This document shows, piece after piece, positions 1-10,445 of a stretch of 64,000 bases of DNA. Position numbers and translations under genes: made by a program. The stretch is taken from NCBI GenBank assembly GCA_949825045.1, contig OX463829.1, positions 16,152,715 to 16,216,714 on the forward strand, read 5' to 3'. This DNA comes from Argyresthia goedartella (lineage: Eukaryota > Arthropoda > Insecta > Lepidoptera > Argyresthiidae). Every line of letters starts with the position of its first letter. Position 1 is the stretch's first letter. The notes under the pieces are model-generated. The model was not told the DNA's origin. It searched no databases and saw only the letters and a list, made by a program, of their open reading frames with translations.

Positions 1-885
1 AGAAATAGGCCACTTACTGTAACAGACCCATACTTTTGCCTGGAGTTTGGGGCCAGCACAGGGATTACTTGCGGGCATACTGATTGATGTCATCCCTCGC
101 TGAACATGTACTTTGGCTAGGCCAATTTTTAATTCTCGACGAAAAAAGAGGGGTGTTATTACTTTGAAGCGTTCTGTCTGTCTCTGTGTGAATGTGTTTC
201 TGTCGGCATCACAGATAGCGCTCTAACGGGTAAACGGATTATAGTGTGGTTTTATTTTATTGTTAGTATACTTCAATGCGATGGTTCTTAGCCATGTTTT
301 ATTTAAATTAGTTAAGGGTTACGACAGTTATCTACTTAGCAAGGACACAAGTAACGAACATTTTAGACTTAAAATAATTTTGTTTTGTTTATTGTGTCGG
401 GGTGTTTTATATTATTGATTTATAGTTATAATTCCAACCCAATACCACCACCAAAACCCAAAGATATTTGACTCACCCGTGTTTGAGAATTGGACCACTT
501 TGGGACGGCTTTGAATACAAATTCAACAACGATTTTGTCGTTGTAAATCTAAAGGAGAAACGAACACAAGATTAGCAATGAAAACCGAAATAAACAGACA
601 TCACAATAAGAAGGAAATAAAGGATAAGAAATATTTTATTGTAAGGAACATAAATGTATGGTTGATCTACTGAGTATATACAATGAAAAACAAATAATAA
701 GTATGTAAGCATGGTAGACTCATTCCTCTGTGTTGTTCCTGTCCCCTTTCTGGAAAGAATTTTCCTTTTGGCCTTGGCCGAAATAGGAAACACTAACTTG
801 TCCACTGTTTCATTTTCTGGGCTACAGGCTTAGCCGCTTGTGGCTCAGTCAATACTTTACCCAGGTAGTCGCTAACTTGACTTAC
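1..885. other. Left edge, intron side of the EML-like gene
   Basis: No gene could be assigned with confidence. A dispersed repeat lies at about 136-260. On the minus strand a short Lys-rich reading frame covers about 805-700, just past exon 5. A weak acceptor there would match the phase of exon 5, but I see no convincing donor, so I do not call it an exon. Confidence 0.4.
136..260 (+). repeat. Dispersed repeat, copy 1
   Basis: The stretch starting with CGACGAAAAAAGAGGGGTGTT recurs at 37905-38020 with the same order of sub-motifs: a GAAGCGT block, a run of CTGT repeats, then a block like CGGGTAAACGGATT and a TG-rich GGTTTT end. It has no coding capacity. Two diverged copies in one window fit a dispersed non-autonomous repeat. 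The class is unknown. Confidence 0.6.
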
Positions 886-1005
886 CTGCTATTCGGCAGA
901 AGCCCCTGAGCATTGAAGTCCCCAGTAGAGTTCCATCGTTTAGTGAGATTATTCCCTCCCGGGGAAGCTTGACTCTGGTTGCTTGAAGTGGAGTTGTTTC
1001 GTGAC
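886..1005 (-). CDS. EML-like host gene, coding exon 5 (last seen in window)
   Basis: This 120-nt exon follows a pyrimidine-rich acceptor ending CCCTCGTAG and ends at a GTAAGT donor. The first base completes a codon left open by exon 4 (phase 2), and the exon again ends in phase 2. It encodes about 40 residues rich in Ser, Asn and Gln, including TKRWNSTGDF, and it contains no stop in the frame dictated by exon 4. This composition fits the disordered linker between the N-terminal coiled coil and the HELP/propeller part of EMAP-like proteins. Inference: the conserved domains lie beyond the left edge. The splice sites and phase are seen directly. The family assignment depends on exon 2. Confidence 0.68.
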
Positions 1006-1154
1006 CTACGAGGGACAGATGGGCAAACAAAGTGAGCTCTAGCTACTAGCGAGCAAACAAGCATTTTCTCAACTGCGTGGCAATTCTGAATTGAGGCATA
1101 TAATGTAAAGGTTTGTCCGAATGTTTCTGTTAGAACCTTTAACATGCCAAGTGC

Positions 1155-1479
1155 ATTCCATATAACTTTTCCCTTCGCCGTTAAGTTAGTAAGGAAACTA
1201 GTGTTGCCAGATTAAAAAATGTGTTACCCAAAAATTAGGGGAAAAAATATCCTAAAAGTGACTGAAATAGTTCTCCCCAAATTATCCAGTCATCAAAATT
1301 ATCTGTAGTAAATATAAGTAGGTATTTAATAGAATTAAATCAATATTGACAGCCGCAACTACATAGCCGCTTTCTTATTTTATCAAAATGGGGCATTGTG
1401 ATCTTATATGGCTTTTTCTCATTTTTTGACAGTTACGTACTACAGCCAACTTAACGGATAAGGGAAAGTTATATGGAAT
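1155..1479. mobile_element. MITE-like element with about 33-bp inverted termini
   Basis: Left terminus 1155-1187 and right terminus 1448-1479 are inverted copies of each other, differing by a few bases, and enclose about 260 bp of AT-rich non-coding sequence. No transposase is present. It lies upstream of exon 5 in the intron of the EML-like gene. A related CCTTCGCCGTTAAGT motif occurs alone near 22826. The superfamily cannot be assigned because no clear target duplication was identified. Confidence 0.6.
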
Positions 1480-1499
1480 TAACTGTATCTTCTCTCTTG

Positions 1500-1531
1500 C
1501 CAACCTCCAGAGAGGCACCTCTGGAGGTTGG
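1500..1531. repeat. Short perfect hairpin
   Basis: Two 13-bp arms (1500-1512 and 1519-1531, CCAACCTCCAGAG and its complement) flank a 6-nt loop. It lies just outside the MITE-like element. No run of T follows, and no gene is adjacent on either strand. Confidence 0.5.
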
Positions 1532-2728
1532 AAATTACCTCCGAATATGCATCAGCCTCGGTCTTTCGCCAAACGTAACGAGTCTGGTCGGTCAGACATT
1601 TCTTCGACGCCGGCATTTCTTTTCGTTGAAACTTATGGAACAGGTAGTGTGCTAATTAAGCTAAAGCCAGCCGCCGTGTCCGAACAGAATCACTCGATAT
1701 CCGCCCTCTATTGAGTGGTGATATTACGCGAGAATATGTCCCCAGCTCACTGAGTCTCGGGGGGCTTTGAGTAATAATGTATAAATTTTGAGTAATAATG
1801 TATTTTATTTATTTAAAATTTCTGGACATATACCGCTTATAAACAAACATAAGCGGTGTATCTGAGGCCTGATTGACTCTCTTTGCGCTCAGGAAGGATG
1901 CTTCTCTCTGGTTTCACTGTAAGTATAATACCCCTTACAATATGTGTACTATTTCCAACATTCTTACACGACTGCAGTTATCGATAGCATAGCTTTACGG
2001 CAAACCATGAAACAATGAGCACTAAACAGTAACAAATAGCTTCCTTTTCATACTATTTCCATGTGTTGGTACAGCTATATTAGCCTATGTTGATGTGAAT
2101 GGTTTCGCACGATGTACTGCTAGCAAAAAAGGTGATTGATGAACGAATGAACGTATTACACTAGTTTACAAACAAAAAAATATTAACGCATGAAACCAGT
2201 ATAGCTTAAGAGTAAGTCACCCTTAACCCCATAATGAAGCGAAAAAAAACAGGCAGTAAAGTTTTAAAAATAATATTTTGTTCGTTGCATAGTCTAAGAT
2301 TAATATTACATAGCATAGATTTCAAAATTCCGCTGTCAAGTAGCTGTAAACAGCACTCACATCACATCAACCTAAAAATACAGCAATAAATAATAGGTCT
2401 GGCGATAACCATTGATAAATGTTATGAGTACGTTCTAGGTACGTAATAATATAATATGTACTAAACTTACCGGAGTACGTACCCACCAGTTTGCCATTTA
2501 GCATGAATATTATTATAGGCACCTATTTATAGTACATACCGTTTTGCCACCTTGCTCGAACAATAGCATCATTCCTTACAGGTATCTTAGATATACAATA
2601 TCAATAGTTTCCCTCCATATTATCCAAATCAACATAGATAGATAGATAATTCTTTTACTAATTCAGTTACAAACCTGTGCGATTGTGCGCGCATAATCAT
2701 TCATTCGTTCATTCTGTTATATTATAAT
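1532..2728. other. AT-rich intronic sequence
   Basis: No convincing exon, RNA gene or complete element was seen. The motif GAGTAATAATGTA occurs twice close together near 1768-1802 and again near 32141, so part of the stretch is probably old repeat sequence. Confidence 0.4.
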
Positions 2729-2733
2729 ACGAC
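2729..2733. repeat. Target-site duplication of BEL/Pao element 1 (left)
   Basis: ACGAC directly precedes the left LTR and is repeated at 14494-14498 directly after the right LTR. The 5-bp length is typical of BEL/Pao integration and fixes both ends of the element. Confidence 0.85.
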
Positions 2734-3291
2734 TGATTAATTCCACGCCTCACCGAACGGCGTGGAATCCTGAGGGGGATTGCCTTTGCCACGTGAGAGA
2801 AAAGAAGTGATGAAATTGGTTACTGACCTTGTCTCCGTAGGCAGGAAATCGAAAGCTCGATTCGAGACGGGAATACGGGAAAAGGGCACAGTTTGGGATA
2901 GGATATGGAGTGAATCGAAACCTATCGTTGCTGCCGACGCTGTCGCCGGCGTGCTGCCTGCCGTGACCGTGGAGTCGCCGCTACCGATGCGACGATGTCC
3001 AATCAACAGGGATCACTTGGCCGCTGACGCGAATCTACTTATTTCCCGACGATGTAGATGATTAACACTCCAACCAGGCCCGACGCCTGTATTTAGTAAT
3101 TGGTACACCGAAATACCATCAATGACACGAGGCCCGAGCCTACATGTTTGTTCTCACCGATGAGACAGACCAAGAGAAAAATTAACCTCCAATTTTACAT
3201 CTCGTTCCGGTACGAGTGACAGCTGCGGTTCTGTTTCCGTTCCGAGTCGCGCAACAAGAGGAGGTGCGTTCCGAAGCACAAATATTAAACA
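2734..3291 (-). repeat. 3' LTR of BEL/Pao element 1
   Basis: The 558-bp repeat matches 13953-14493 almost base for base. It carries 17 extra bases near 3103-3119 and differs by a couple of substitutions elsewhere. It starts TG and ends CA on the plus strand. The last residues of the pol frame lie inside it. Confidence 0.9.
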
Positions 3292-5118
3292 GTCACCCGC
3301 CCGGACAGGCCCGAACCTGTCCGAACCCGAATCAATAGGAAGGCGAGAAAGTGTTGCGACCGCTCTCTTGAGGACCGAGTCCCCCACCCTGACTTCTGCT
3401 GATTGAGGCGTGCCATCCCGACCCGTGTACAAATTGACGATCCGTCCTCGTCTCCATCTCAATGATGGCAGGTTCGCATCCTTAATCAGCACCAAATCAC
3501 CGACTTGAGGGGGGCTCGTCCGGTCAGTCCACTTAAGGCGCTGCTGCAAGATGTGCAAGTACTCAAGGGACCACCGTTTCCAAAAATCTTGAGCCATCTG
3601 CTGCAACATCTGCCACCTAGTTAACCGACTTAACTTAACATCACCGAATGGGTATTCTGGCAGGGCGTTAAGGGGCTGACCTATCAGGAAATGACCCGGC
3701 GTCAACGCTTCCAAATCATTTGGATCCGAACTGAGCGGGCACAACGGACGCGAGTTCAGTGTCATTTCAATTTTACAGAACAGCGTCGCAAGCTCTTCAA
3801 AGCGTAGAGAGGTCTCACCGATGATCCTCGTCAGGTGCGACTTAGCCGATTTAACCGCAGCCTCAAAAATTCCTCCCCAATGAGGACATCCCGGCGGACT
3901 GAAAACCCATTCAATCCCTCGTCGGGAGCAAGCCGTACCGATGGCGTCCTGGTTACCGTTCAGGAATTGAGTGACCTCCTGCAGATATCGCCTGGCTCCG
4001 ACAAAATTTGTGCCGTTGTCCGAACGGATTAATGACGGGAGGCCCCTTCGTGAGACGAACCGATCCAGACATGCGATAAATGCCTCCGTAGTGAGGTCAC
4101 TGACCACCTCCAAGTGGACTGCCTTCGTGGCCAAGCACACGAAGACGCACAGGTATACCTTCACTAATCTGGCGTTCCGTAGCTGTGAAGACTTGACCAT
4201 GAATGGTCCCGCGAAATCCGTTCCGACACCCGCAAAGGGCCGGATTTCGTTAACCCTATCCGAGGGCAAATCGCCCATCTGGGGCTGCATCGTAGCCGCC
4301 TTGACCCGATAACAAGGCAGGCACCGAAATACGACGCTACGCACTAAGCGTCTTCCCGATAGAATCCAGAACTCGCGCTGGAGAAACGCCATCAAGGCGT
4401 GGCATCCGATATGCCCATTCCGAATGTGTCGATCCTGTATCAACAGTTCGACCAACTTCCCTTTCCTAGGGAGCAACAACGGGTGGCGAGCCGCATAAGG
4501 CAGGTTGGCATTCCGCAGCCGACCTCCTACCCTCAGCAATCCTTGAGGGTCAATAAACGGGTTGAGCCGAGCCACAGCTCCCTTCAGTTGGACGCGTCCG
4601 CGTCTCAGAATGTCCAATTCGGACTTAAAGTGCACCGTCTGCACGTTCCGTACCAATGCGAACAACGCATGGTTCCGTTCCCGTGGTGTCAGGACCTGTG
4701 TCCGCACTCGTTGCGCCTCAGAATTCCGACAATTCCGCGCAAATCGGCAGATCCAGGCGGTCACATTGACCAGCTTGTCGAGCGAGCTGTACCGTTCCAC
4801 CAGGCTGAACTCCTCTTCCGGCTCTGGTTGCGTCGTACAGACACCGAATGTCAAGGCGCCGTCCGCCGAGGCAACGCGTGGACTCATTGGCCAATCCGAT
4901 TCGGCTTGAGTCAACCATTTTGGACCCCACCACAAGGGATGTCCAACTAACTCCGGAGCGTGACACAATCGACCTGACCGAAGGTGACCAGTATTGTTCC
5001 GACAAAACCGTTCACACTCCTCCTCAACCGGGTCCAACCGGCGGACCGTAGGTGGTTCCTCCACCTCCCAAAACTTCTGTATCACCTCCGAGAGTACAGA
5101 ACCGAATAAGTAAGTCAT
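3154..5118 (-). pseudogene. BEL/Pao pol C-terminal part with RT and RNase H deleted
   Basis: This open frame of 654 codons begins with residues matching the region just before the RT domain of element 2 (KFWEVEEPPTVRR, about residues 15-27). At about residue 50 it jumps directly to the region after RNase H. It then contains an integrase zinc domain with H2C2 pattern (about 220-270), a DD-E integrase core ([29 protein letters not shown]) and a C-terminal DUF5641-like domain. Comparison with 56501-60344 puts the missing piece at about 1.5 kb, about 510 codons, and the frame is kept. The upstream end abuts the inserted LINE, so the codons before residue 5 are not native. The stop lies inside the 3' LTR. 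Confidence 0.85.
3292..3330 (-). promoter_or_regulatory. Polypurine tract with adjacent hairpin, element 1
   Basis: On the minus strand GGACAGG (3322-3316) and CCTGTCC (3309-3303) form a 7-bp stem, followed by GGGCGGGTGAC and then the LTR. The purine run is expected to prime plus-strand DNA synthesis. The same arrangement occurs at 60346-60376 in element 2. Confidence 0.6.
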
Positions 5119-5457
5119 AAGTATAAGTCATAAGTATTTTTATTCAAAAACAATACATAAATTGTGTATGAAATTACAAAAATAATATTAAAATTAATCA
5201 TAATATCAAATTAATATGGTACAATGAAGAACAAAAAATAAATTAAAATGTCACAGAAATAATTAAAATTAAATATTAATATTTTTTTAAATAGGATTAA
5301 AAGACCATAGCCTAAAACTAATAGAGCCGTCACAAGTTAAATTTCCTATAATACAACATATAAAACATAAACAAAAATTTCGAGTCAGTATACAATCTAC
5401 AAATTACAATAACAAACAATAATAATATTAGGTATGTATGTCAAAGTACTATTAAAA

Positions 5458-8370
5458 TCACTTTAAATTAATAAATTCTTCTATGCTGTAGGGGCTCTTT
5501 TGTAACAAGTACACTTTAAGCTTTTGTTTAAAGCTGCTGTGTGTAACTAAAGTCTTTAGCTCCACTGGTAGGTGTTTAAATAACAATAGCGACTGGTAAC
5601 CAGCAGCATGCCGTGCGATCTCTAACCTCGGTGCGGATTCAATTCGGAAGTCCTTCCGACGCGAAGTTTCTCGTTTAGACCTCTGATCGAGGTTTTCTAA
5701 TTTGTGAATGTTTTTAGATAGACTGACCATTAAAACAAGTATGTAGAGCGCAGGAACCGTTAGTATTCCTAACCTAATGAAATGCGGCCTGCACGATTCC
5801 ATCTGTGAAATGCGAACTATCGTACGGATTGCTCTTTTCTGCATTACGAAAGCCTTTGTGACATTGTAAGCATAACTATTTCCCCACAGTTTTATACTAT
5901 ATCGTAGTTTGGATTCGACCAGAGCATAGTACACCATTTTAAGATGTTCCTGATCCACCACGTCTCTCAAACTCCTCAGAGCATAGCACGCTGAGCTGAT
6001 GCTTCCTTCTAGGGCAGTAAGTTCGGGCTTCCAGTTCAGTGAGGAATCTATGTGAACCCCCAGAAACTTGATGACATCCACCATTGTCACTGTATCGCCG
6101 TTTAGCGTTGCTTTTATAACGTCACTGTCCCGTGCCGTGGTTTTAAATAAAAGTAGGTTGGTTTTACTTGTGTTTATTTTTAAATTATTATTCGTGAACC
6201 AGTTATGAAACATTGATAGAATTAAATTTACTTTGAGTTCGAGTGTTTCAAGATCATTGTCCGAAACAACAGCATTTGTGTCATCGGCATAAACTACGAG
6301 CTGACTATCAGGCATCGATTTATCAATAAATTCGAACAAGTCGTTGGTGAACATAATGAAGAAAATTGGACCCAAAATAGAGCCCTGCGGTACTCCTCTA
6401 GTTATCGGGACCATCCTTGACCTTGTTACCTCTTGACATCCGCTGTTATTCGTGGTCAGTTCGACAAACTGCTTTCGGTTATGTAGGTAAGATTTTATGA
6501 GATCCAAGCATTTACCCTGCACACCGTAATGTTCCAGCTTAATAATTAATATGTTATGATCCACAAGATCAAATGCCGAGCTTAAGTCCAAAAACAATGC
6601 TGCTACCTTAATTTTGTTGTCTAGTTTATTTAATACGTCCTCTACCAGAGTGTCTATTGCATCAGTGGTTCCTAGACCTCTCTGATAGCCGAACTGTCTT
6701 TTACTTAATATTTTGTTTGTAACTAAGTGTGCTAGAAACCTTGCCTTGATAAGTTTTTCAAATATTTTTGATAAGATGGGTAGCAACGAAATAGGCCTGT
6801 AGTGGGTAGGATCAGATTTTGTTCCTTTTTTATATACTGGCAGTACGCGAGCAATCTTGAGCTGCTCAGGGAAAATAGCAAGTTCTAGACAGTTGTTCAG
6901 GAAAGTAGAAATGGGCTCTGCTAATAAATCTATATTATTTTTGATCACTGTAATTGGAACATCATCATAACCACATGACTGTTTGTTTTCGAAGAGTCTC
7001 ACCATCTTCTCAACTTCTATTTTAGACGTTGGTCTAAAGTCCATCTCACGCATTACTTTTGGACAGTGGTCCATTAAGAGATCTACTGCTGTTTCAGACC
7101 CATTTGCGACTCCTGTTGATTTAGCATCAAATTGCTCCGCAAAAATATCTACAATGTTCACTGGTCTGTCAATATTTTTTTCATTAACCTTTAATATCAG
7201 TTTGTCTGTTACAGAGACAGGATTCTTATTTCTGTGACGGTTTACAACTTTCCATAAGGCTTTTGATGAGTATTTTGCTTTGTCGAGTTCAGTCCTGACC
7301 GCTATTTTTTTTGCTACTGTGAGCACTTTCCTATATATTTTTATATAATTGTTACGGTAGTTCCGTATAGAATCATCACAATTGCTCGAAACTACTAAAA
7401 ACCTCTTCATTTTGCTAGATGTTTTGATACCTGGAGTGATCCATTTAATTTTGCTAGACTTTCGTAATGAGATCTTTTTCTTCCTCTTGCTAAAGCACCT
7501 CTGAAATATGTTATTAAAACTTGCTAAGAACCCATTTATCCCCTTTTCGTTAAGGTTTTCTCGTATCACTTCTTCCCTAAAACGTTTATTATTATTCTCG
7601 GAGAACAGCCTACGTTCTATTATTAATTTAGGGTCCTCTTTATTTACCAATTTTAGGTTCGGCAGTGAAAGGTCACAGAATATTGCTGCATGACCATCTG
7701 CAAGACCATTATGGTCTACATCAGTACCCTCTAGATGTTCCTCCGGAATATTTGTAAGAAAATTGTCGAGACTTGAGGACGCATCATTTCTGACAAAAGT
7801 AACGACGTCTATCAAAACCCTGAAATTGTAGCACTTTAGCAGAGACAAAAAATCATTACGTCTATTATTCTCACACAGAGTGTCTATATTAAAGTCACCG
7901 CAAATAATACATGTTTTATCAAAAAAATGTTCCAGAAGCTTTTCCAGACAAACCAAAAAGTCATCGTATGTGTCATAGTCAGGATTCCGATAACAACAGA
8001 TTATATTAAGACCTGTATCGTGATCTAAGACGCCGCACACTTCGAAACACCTATTTTTGTACAGCTTTTTGCAGATTGCGAGGTCTGCACATTGTTTTTG
8101 ATTATGAGCTAAAATAAGAGAACCGCCCCTTGTCATGTTTATTCTAGTATTGTGGGTGGCCACATAATGGTTGTCCAATTTAAATAGAGGGGCTGAATAT
8201 TTATTAAGGAAATGTTCAGTAATGCAAACGTACTGTACAACACCCTTATGACTGTGCAGATATACTTCTAACTCATCCCTTTTTGATGTTATTCCACATA
8301 CATTTTGATGATATATACTGACTTCTGTAGTGTTACCTGATTGTCTCGATATGTCTTGGTGGTCAGTCAT
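5458..8370 (-). CDS. LINE ORF2: AP-type endonuclease and reverse transcriptase
   Basis: The protein has 970 residues. An endonuclease/exonuclease/phosphatase domain occupies about residues 15-240, with an ITEH motif, GDFNID, a Ser-Ser-Leu-Asp-Asn segment and a GHAA segment near its end. The reverse transcriptase follows at about 480-760, with RPISLLPILSKIFEKLI, LDLSSAFDLVDH, GVPQGSILGP and the catalytic YADD. No RNase H is apparent. It nicks target DNA and primes cDNA synthesis on the LINE RNA. The ATG at 8370 lies 16 nt past the ORF1 stop. I see no stop or frameshift, so the protein may be functional. Confidence 0.9.
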   Translation of the reverse strand: MTDHQDISRQSGNTTEVSIYHQNVCGITSKRDELEVYLHSHKGVVQYVCITEHFLNKYSAPLFKLDNHYVATHNTRINMTRGGSLILAHNQKQCADLAICKKLYKNRCFEVCGVLDHDTGLNIICCYRNPDYDTYDDFLVCLEKLLEHFFDKTCIICGDFNIDTLCENNRRNDFLSLLKCYNFRVLIDVVTFVRNDASSSLDNFLTNIPEEHLEGTDVDHNGLADGHAAIFCDLSLPNLKLVNKEDPKLIIERRLFSENNNKRFREEVIRENLNEKGINGFLASFNNIFQRCFSKRKKKISLRKSSKIKWITPGIKTSSKMKRFLVVSSNCDDSIRNYRNNYIKIYRKVLTVAKKIAVRTELDKAKYSSKALWKVVNRHRNKNPVSVTDKLILKVNEKNIDRPVNIVDIFAEQFDAKSTGVANGSETAVDLLMDHCPKVMREMDFRPTSKIEVEKMVRLFENKQSCGYDDVPITVIKNNIDLLAEPISTFLNNCLELAIFPEQLKIARVLPVYKKGTKSDPTHYRPISLLPILSKIFEKLIKARFLAHLVTNKILSKRQFGYQRGLGTTDAIDTLVEDVLNKLDNKIKVAALFLDLSSAFDLVDHNILIIKLEHYGVQGKCLDLIKSYLHNRKQFVELTTNNSGCQEVTRSRMVPITRGVPQGSILGPIFFIMFTNDLFEFIDKSMPDSQLVVYADDTNAVVSDNDLETLELKVNLILSMFHNWFTNNNLKINTSKTNLLLFKTTARDSDVIKATLNGDTVTMVDVIKFLGVHIDSSLNWKPELTALEGSISSACYALRSLRDVVDQEHLKMVYYALVESKLRYSIKLWGNSYAYNVTKAFVMQKRAIRTIVRISQMESCRPHFIRLGILTVPALYILVLMVSLSKNIHKLENLDQRSKRETSRRKDFRIESAPRLEIARHAAGYQSLLLFKHLPVELKTLVTHSSFKQKLKVYLLQKSPYSIEEFINLK

Positions 8371-8386
8371 GCAAACATTGTAGTTT

Positions 8387-9889
8387 TCATTGTTCTGGAC
8401 GAAAAAACTGCAGATCCATTTGTTTGTTCACCATTGAGTCACTTGCGAAATAATATGGGATGGTGCCCCTTTTTGGTTTATCTATAACTTTGTAATTTGA
8501 TTTCGTGCATACTGGCGTCATTTTCTTCTGAGTCACTTTTTTAAAGAAAAAGGGTATAGTGCCCTTCCGAATCGAGGATTCATCTTCTAGGTTTGTGACT
8601 ATTTTAAATTTAGTGGGCTTGCTTTTGGGGTTGTGGCATGTTTTGTTCACATAACTGTCATAGTTTGATTTATAAACTATTGCTAATATTTCCCTTAGAA
8701 TAAGTCTACTTATGGTCAGTTTTATGGGAATTTTAGTCATGTCCCACCTACTTATAATCTCCTCACCTACGACCTGTGACAAATCTACGAGAGTTGCGTT
8801 GGAAAATTGTGTACATAAGAATTGAAACATCTTATTTATTGCGTGTTCATTTAAGAACCTCGTCGCGAAGACATTAGCAAGAAGGACATTTGTTCTCAAT
8901 TTACTAACCACGTAATATAGATGCGACTGAAGTTTGACAGGATTTATATCATTTGTACCTAGCATAAATATAACAAAATCTGACTCATTGTAGTCGCTGC
9001 ACATTTCCAGACATGAAGACAAAACCTGATCAGATGTAGCATTTGTTTTGATTAGTGCTGTCACTGAGAAGTCTTTGCCTAGGAGGTCTTGGAGATAGTC
9101 TCTGATTCTAATGCCTCTTTCATCGGAGAACAGCATGACCCTGTGCTTCCGGTCGTTCTTCAGGTTTGTTGTTTCTTTTAGGTCTTCATCTCCTTTTATG
9201 TTGTGATTGTTTGTGTCTCTATCTTGTTTAATTTCGAGTTCTACCTCTTCATTGTGTTTTAGTCCACATTTTGTTGCCGTGTCTGTATTTTCTTTGGTTT
9301 TTGGAGCATCTTCACTTTCTTGTTGAAGTTCAGGTTCTACTTTGTCAATAAATTGTTGTTCTCGTTCACATCTTATCGGTTTATCTGTGTCTACTTTTAG
9401 GTCTTCTTTCGTTGCCGGAACATCTTCACTTTCCAGTAGCAGTTCAGCATAATCACGACGAATTGGCGTCCTTTCTCTGCCAAGAATTAAGCGTTTTTTT
9501 GGAAACTCTCTATCCCTGATTCCGGATTTAGGAGTTCTCGTTAATGTAGGCGTTTCAGAGCAGATCCTTTTTAGTATATTCGTTTTTTCCTGACGCTCTT
9601 GGAGTTGCTTCTTTAACGAGTTATTTTCTTCAGAAAGAGCGTCAATTTCCACGTGTGCACTTTCAAGCTGCGTCTCTAAGTTCCGTATTCGAATTATAAT
9701 TTGCTGAAATTCTTCCTGGTCACATAGTTGTCTTGACAGGTCAGGTAGACTCAGTGCAGAATCATCAGAGAAGTTTGTACCATCCAAATGGTCATTGCCT
9801 GTAGTCTCTCCCCATGACTTCCTACGTGTTTTGCATCCTTTTCTCTGTCCCATGTTTACGTGTGTGTCCACTGCTTCACTTGTACTCAT
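8387..9889 (-). CDS. LINE ORF1: coiled coil plus SGNH/esterase-like domain
   Basis: The protein has 500 residues. A charged N-terminal third includes a coiled coil at about residues 55-110 (EEFQQIIIRIRNLETQL and following heptads), then a Lys/Glu-rich linker. About residues 245-390 resemble an SGNH hydrolase: FSDERG in the place of the catalytic-Ser block, and FMLGTNDINP like the GTND block. Esterase-type ORF1 proteins are known from CR1 LINEs and are thought to act with the RNA in the ribonucleoprotein. Whether the catalytic triad is complete cannot be judged by eye, and the His block is unclear. The Lys-rich tail (KKVTQKKMTP) may bind RNA. The ATG at 9889 is the first in frame. Confidence 0.8.
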   Translation of the reverse strand: MSTSEAVDTHVNMGQRKGCKTRRKSWGETTGNDHLDGTNFSDDSALSLPDLSRQLCDQEEFQQIIIRIRNLETQLESAHVEIDALSEENNSLKKQLQERQEKTNILKRICSETPTLTRTPKSGIRDREFPKKRLILGRERTPIRRDYAELLLESEDVPATKEDLKVDTDKPIRCEREQQFIDKVEPELQQESEDAPKTKENTDTATKCGLKHNEEVELEIKQDRDTNNHNIKGDEDLKETTNLKNDRKHRVMLFSDERGIRIRDYLQDLLGKDFSVTALIKTNATSDQVLSSCLEMCSDYNESDFVIFMLGTNDINPVKLQSHLYYVVSKLRTNVLLANVFATRFLNEHAINKMFQFLCTQFSNATLVDLSQVVGEEIISRWDMTKIPIKLTISRLILREILAIVYKSNYDSYVNKTCHNPKSKPTKFKIVTNLEDESSIRKGTIPFFFKKVTQKKMTPVCTKSNYKVIDKPKRGTIPYYFASDSMVNKQMDLQFFRPEQ

Positions 9890-10002
9890 TTTGAATAAAT
9901 CAGTGTAACTTATTGAACAAGTAAGATTTGTAGTTTACTATGCAGATTTGAAATATGGACGTAAAGATTGAGAATCTGCTAGCATTCAATACTCGTAACC
10001 GT

Positions 10003-10004
10003 AG

Positions 10005-10048
<44 letters not shown>

Positions 10049-10140
10049 CTTTGGATGGGACTCGAAGTGTTGACCTCCCGATTTACAAACCGCTAGTACA
10101 CTTCTTGCACCACTTAATCAGTTCCCGTATACAGCAAAAA
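10003..10140 (-). repeat. tRNA-like segment with long A/T tract
   Basis: The plus strand has an uninterrupted run of about 43 A at 10003-10045. Directly beyond it, on the minus strand, is a tRNA-like stretch with a B-box-like CTTCGAGTCCC and an upstream GTGGTGCAAGAAGTG that could be a degenerate A box. On that strand the T run would act as a pol III terminator. It may be a SINE relic in the LINE leader. No functional tRNA fold is claimed. Confidence 0.35.
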
Positions 10141-10312
10141 TTATCAGTACGTTTCCCAGTCTTGTCGCACTGTACTACTCATAGTAAAATCTCGTCTTAA
10201 CCTTGTAATCTCTGCCATGCGCGGTTTTCTTAGGGTATGTCACACACACCTCACGTTGTAGGGAATCTTACAGAAATCCACCTTGTATGCCGAAGGTTAG
10301 TCGCTAATGAGC

Positions 10313-10445
10313 AATACCAAATCCAAGTAGTGTCATCTGTGGTCGAGTAGTGGCAATTTCTTGTTTTGAAGTTTGTAATACCAAATCCAAGTAGTGACAT
10401 CTATGGTCGAGTAGCGGTAATCTCTTCGAAGTTCGTTAGTGAGCA
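10313..10445. repeat. Two 64-bp direct repeats upstream of LINE ORF1
   Basis: Copies start at 10313 and 10377 with AATACCAAATCCAAGTAGTG, differ at several positions, and a third start (AATACC) follows at 10445. Tandem promoter units occur in the leaders of some LINEs, so a role as LINE promoter repeats is possible but not shown. Confidence 0.5.

Noticed and set aside
572..805. Possible sixth EML-like exon
   Set aside because: A phase-compatible acceptor exists but has no pyrimidine tract, and no donor was found before the AT-rich part. Not enough for a call.
2780..3061. Plus-strand and minus-strand frames of about 90 codons, repeated at 13956-14280
   Set aside because: They lie in the LTRs of element 1. 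Identity between the two copies reflects the LTR repeat, not a gene.
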